Assembly: GCA_964371695.1 (NCBI GenBank) | Contig: CAYJOG010000159.1 | Location: 1-6,807 of the forward strand | Direction: 5' to 3' | DNA: 6,807 nucleotides | Origin: CAYJOG01 sp964371695 [NCBI: uncultured bacterium] | GTDB taxonomy: Bacteria > CAYJOG01 | Part shown: piece by piece, positions 6,177 through 6,807 of the stretch | How the letters are laid out: every line of letters begins with the position of its first letter | Position numbering within the stretch: the first letter of the stretch is position 1 | Translations under genes and position numbers: made by a program | The notes under the pieces: generated by a model | What the model saw: the letters and a program-made list of their open reading frames with translations, nothing else | What the model was told of the DNA's origin: nothing | Databases searched by the model: none

Positions 6177-6807
6177 GAGGGAAGCTCCTGTTCTGGGGTG
6201 GCGGATGAGGATGTGGTGTCTTTTTCGAAAATACGCAGCAGTGCGCTTTTGGCGCGGGGGTTGACGGCGGTTTCTTCTTTGCTTGGCTTGACGGCTTTTT
6301 TGCTCAGCACGCGCCCCAGGCCGCGAGACTGAAAATCCTTGAAGGCCAGCTTGACCATCCGGTCTTCAATGGAGTGAAACGTGATGACCAGCAGGCGGCC
6401 TTTTTCGCCCAGCACACGCAGGGCTTCTTCCAGCGCCAGAGAAAGGGTTTCCAGTTCGTTGTTCACCACAATGCGCAGGGCCTGAAACACGCGGCGGATT
6501 TTTCCCGAAGCGCGGGGCGGGTTGGGGTCGTAACGGCGAATGAGCGCCACCAGCCACTGGCTGGTGATTTCGTCCAGGGCCGGGAGTTCCTTTTTGATCA
6601 GCCGGGCGATGCGCCGGGCGTGGGGTTCCTCCCCATATTCCGCCAACCAAAAAGCCAACTCCGCCTCATCAGCCCGCACCAGCAGGTCCGCAGCCGAGGG
6701 GCCTACCCCCTCGCTCAGGCGCATGTCCAACGCACCGGGCCGGTCATAACTCAAACCGGAGACAGTCTCCAACTGTCCGCTGTGATAACCCAGGTCCAGC
6801 AGAATGC
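6173..6807 (-). CDS. rsmH: 16S rRNA (cytosine(1402)-N(4))-methyltransferase RsmH, C-terminal part, 5' end beyond window
   Basis: RsmH (formerly MraW) uses S-adenosylmethionine to N4-methylate C1402 of 16S rRNA, in the ribosomal P site. The reading frame is open to the right edge; 210 residues are visible, and about 100 N-terminal residues, including the first SAM-binding glycine motif, should lie outside. An in-frame TTG at 6772 is not the start, because the family sequence ILLDLG continues upstream of it. Motifs in fragment numbering: ILLDLG (1-6), GALDMRLSEG (24-33), SAADLL (37-42), YGEEPHARRIARLI (57-70), FQALRIVVNNELE (107-119), GRLLVITFHSIEDRMVK (136-152) and NPRAKSALLRIFEK (182-195). 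Two normally conserved motifs differ: the family's VSSxQLD reads YHSGQLE, and the HPATRTFQ stretch reads SGKIRRVFQ. The link between FHSIEDR and NPRAKSA is shorter than in E. coli. The stop overlaps the ftsL start. It is probably the upstream gene of this operon segment. Confidence 0.93.
   Translation of the reverse strand, partial: ILLDLGYHSGQLETVSGLSYDRPGALDMRLSEGVGPSAADLLVRADEAELAFWLAEYGEEPHARRIARLIKKELPALDEITSQWLVALIRRYDPNPPRASGKIRRVFQALRIVVNNELETLSLALEEALRVLGEKGRLLVITFHSIEDRMVKLAFKDFQSRGLGRVLSKKAVKPSKEETAVNPRAKSALLRIFEKDTTSSSATPEQELPS
6185..6189 (-). promoter_or_regulatory. Ribosome binding site of ftsL
   Basis: The coding strand reads AGGAG, eight bases before the ftsL ATG at 6176 and inside the rsmH 3' end. 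It supports the chosen start and the short cytoplasmic tail of FtsL. Confidence 0.75.

Noticed and set aside
6770-6772. TTG as a possible start of rsmH
   Set aside because: The frame is open upstream to the window edge and encodes the conserved ILLDLG, so the true start lies outside the window.

Overview
The window is a slice of a bacterial dcw (division and cell wall) cluster. It is read entirely from the minus strand, so the genes run from right to left. In transcription order they are rsmH (5' end cut by the window), ftsL, ftsI, murE, murF, mraY and the first 75 codons of murD. There is no intergenic DNA: each of the six junctions is a 4-base overlap of ATGA or GTGA type, where the stop TGA of one gene shares bases with the start of the next. 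No tRNA, rRNA, mobile element, CRISPR array, terminator or clear promoter was seen. The operon promoter should lie beyond the right edge, and the rest of the cluster should lie beyond the left edge.

The genes form one pathway. MurE and MurF build the UDP-MurNAc-pentapeptide in the cytoplasm. MurD acts just before MurE, adding D-glutamate. MraY moves phospho-MurNAc-pentapeptide onto undecaprenyl phosphate to make lipid I. FtsI crosslinks septal peptidoglycan, and FtsL belongs to the division complex that activates FtsI. RsmH methylates 16S rRNA and is the usual passenger at the head of this cluster.

The organism is a GC-rich bacterium with a conventional wall. MurE carries the DNPR motif that goes with meso-diaminopimelate, FtsI has no PASTA domains, and the gene order is the classic one, all of which favour a Gram-negative type envelope. 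MraY (312 aa) is short, closer in length to Gram-positive MraY. RsmH and MurF depart from their families at normally well-conserved motifs, so the lineage may be some way from the well-studied proteobacteria. I cannot name a phylum from the sequence alone.

I found no new system here. The points worth a second look are the unbroken chain of 4-base overlaps, with three GTG starts in a row, and the motif departures in RsmH and MurF.
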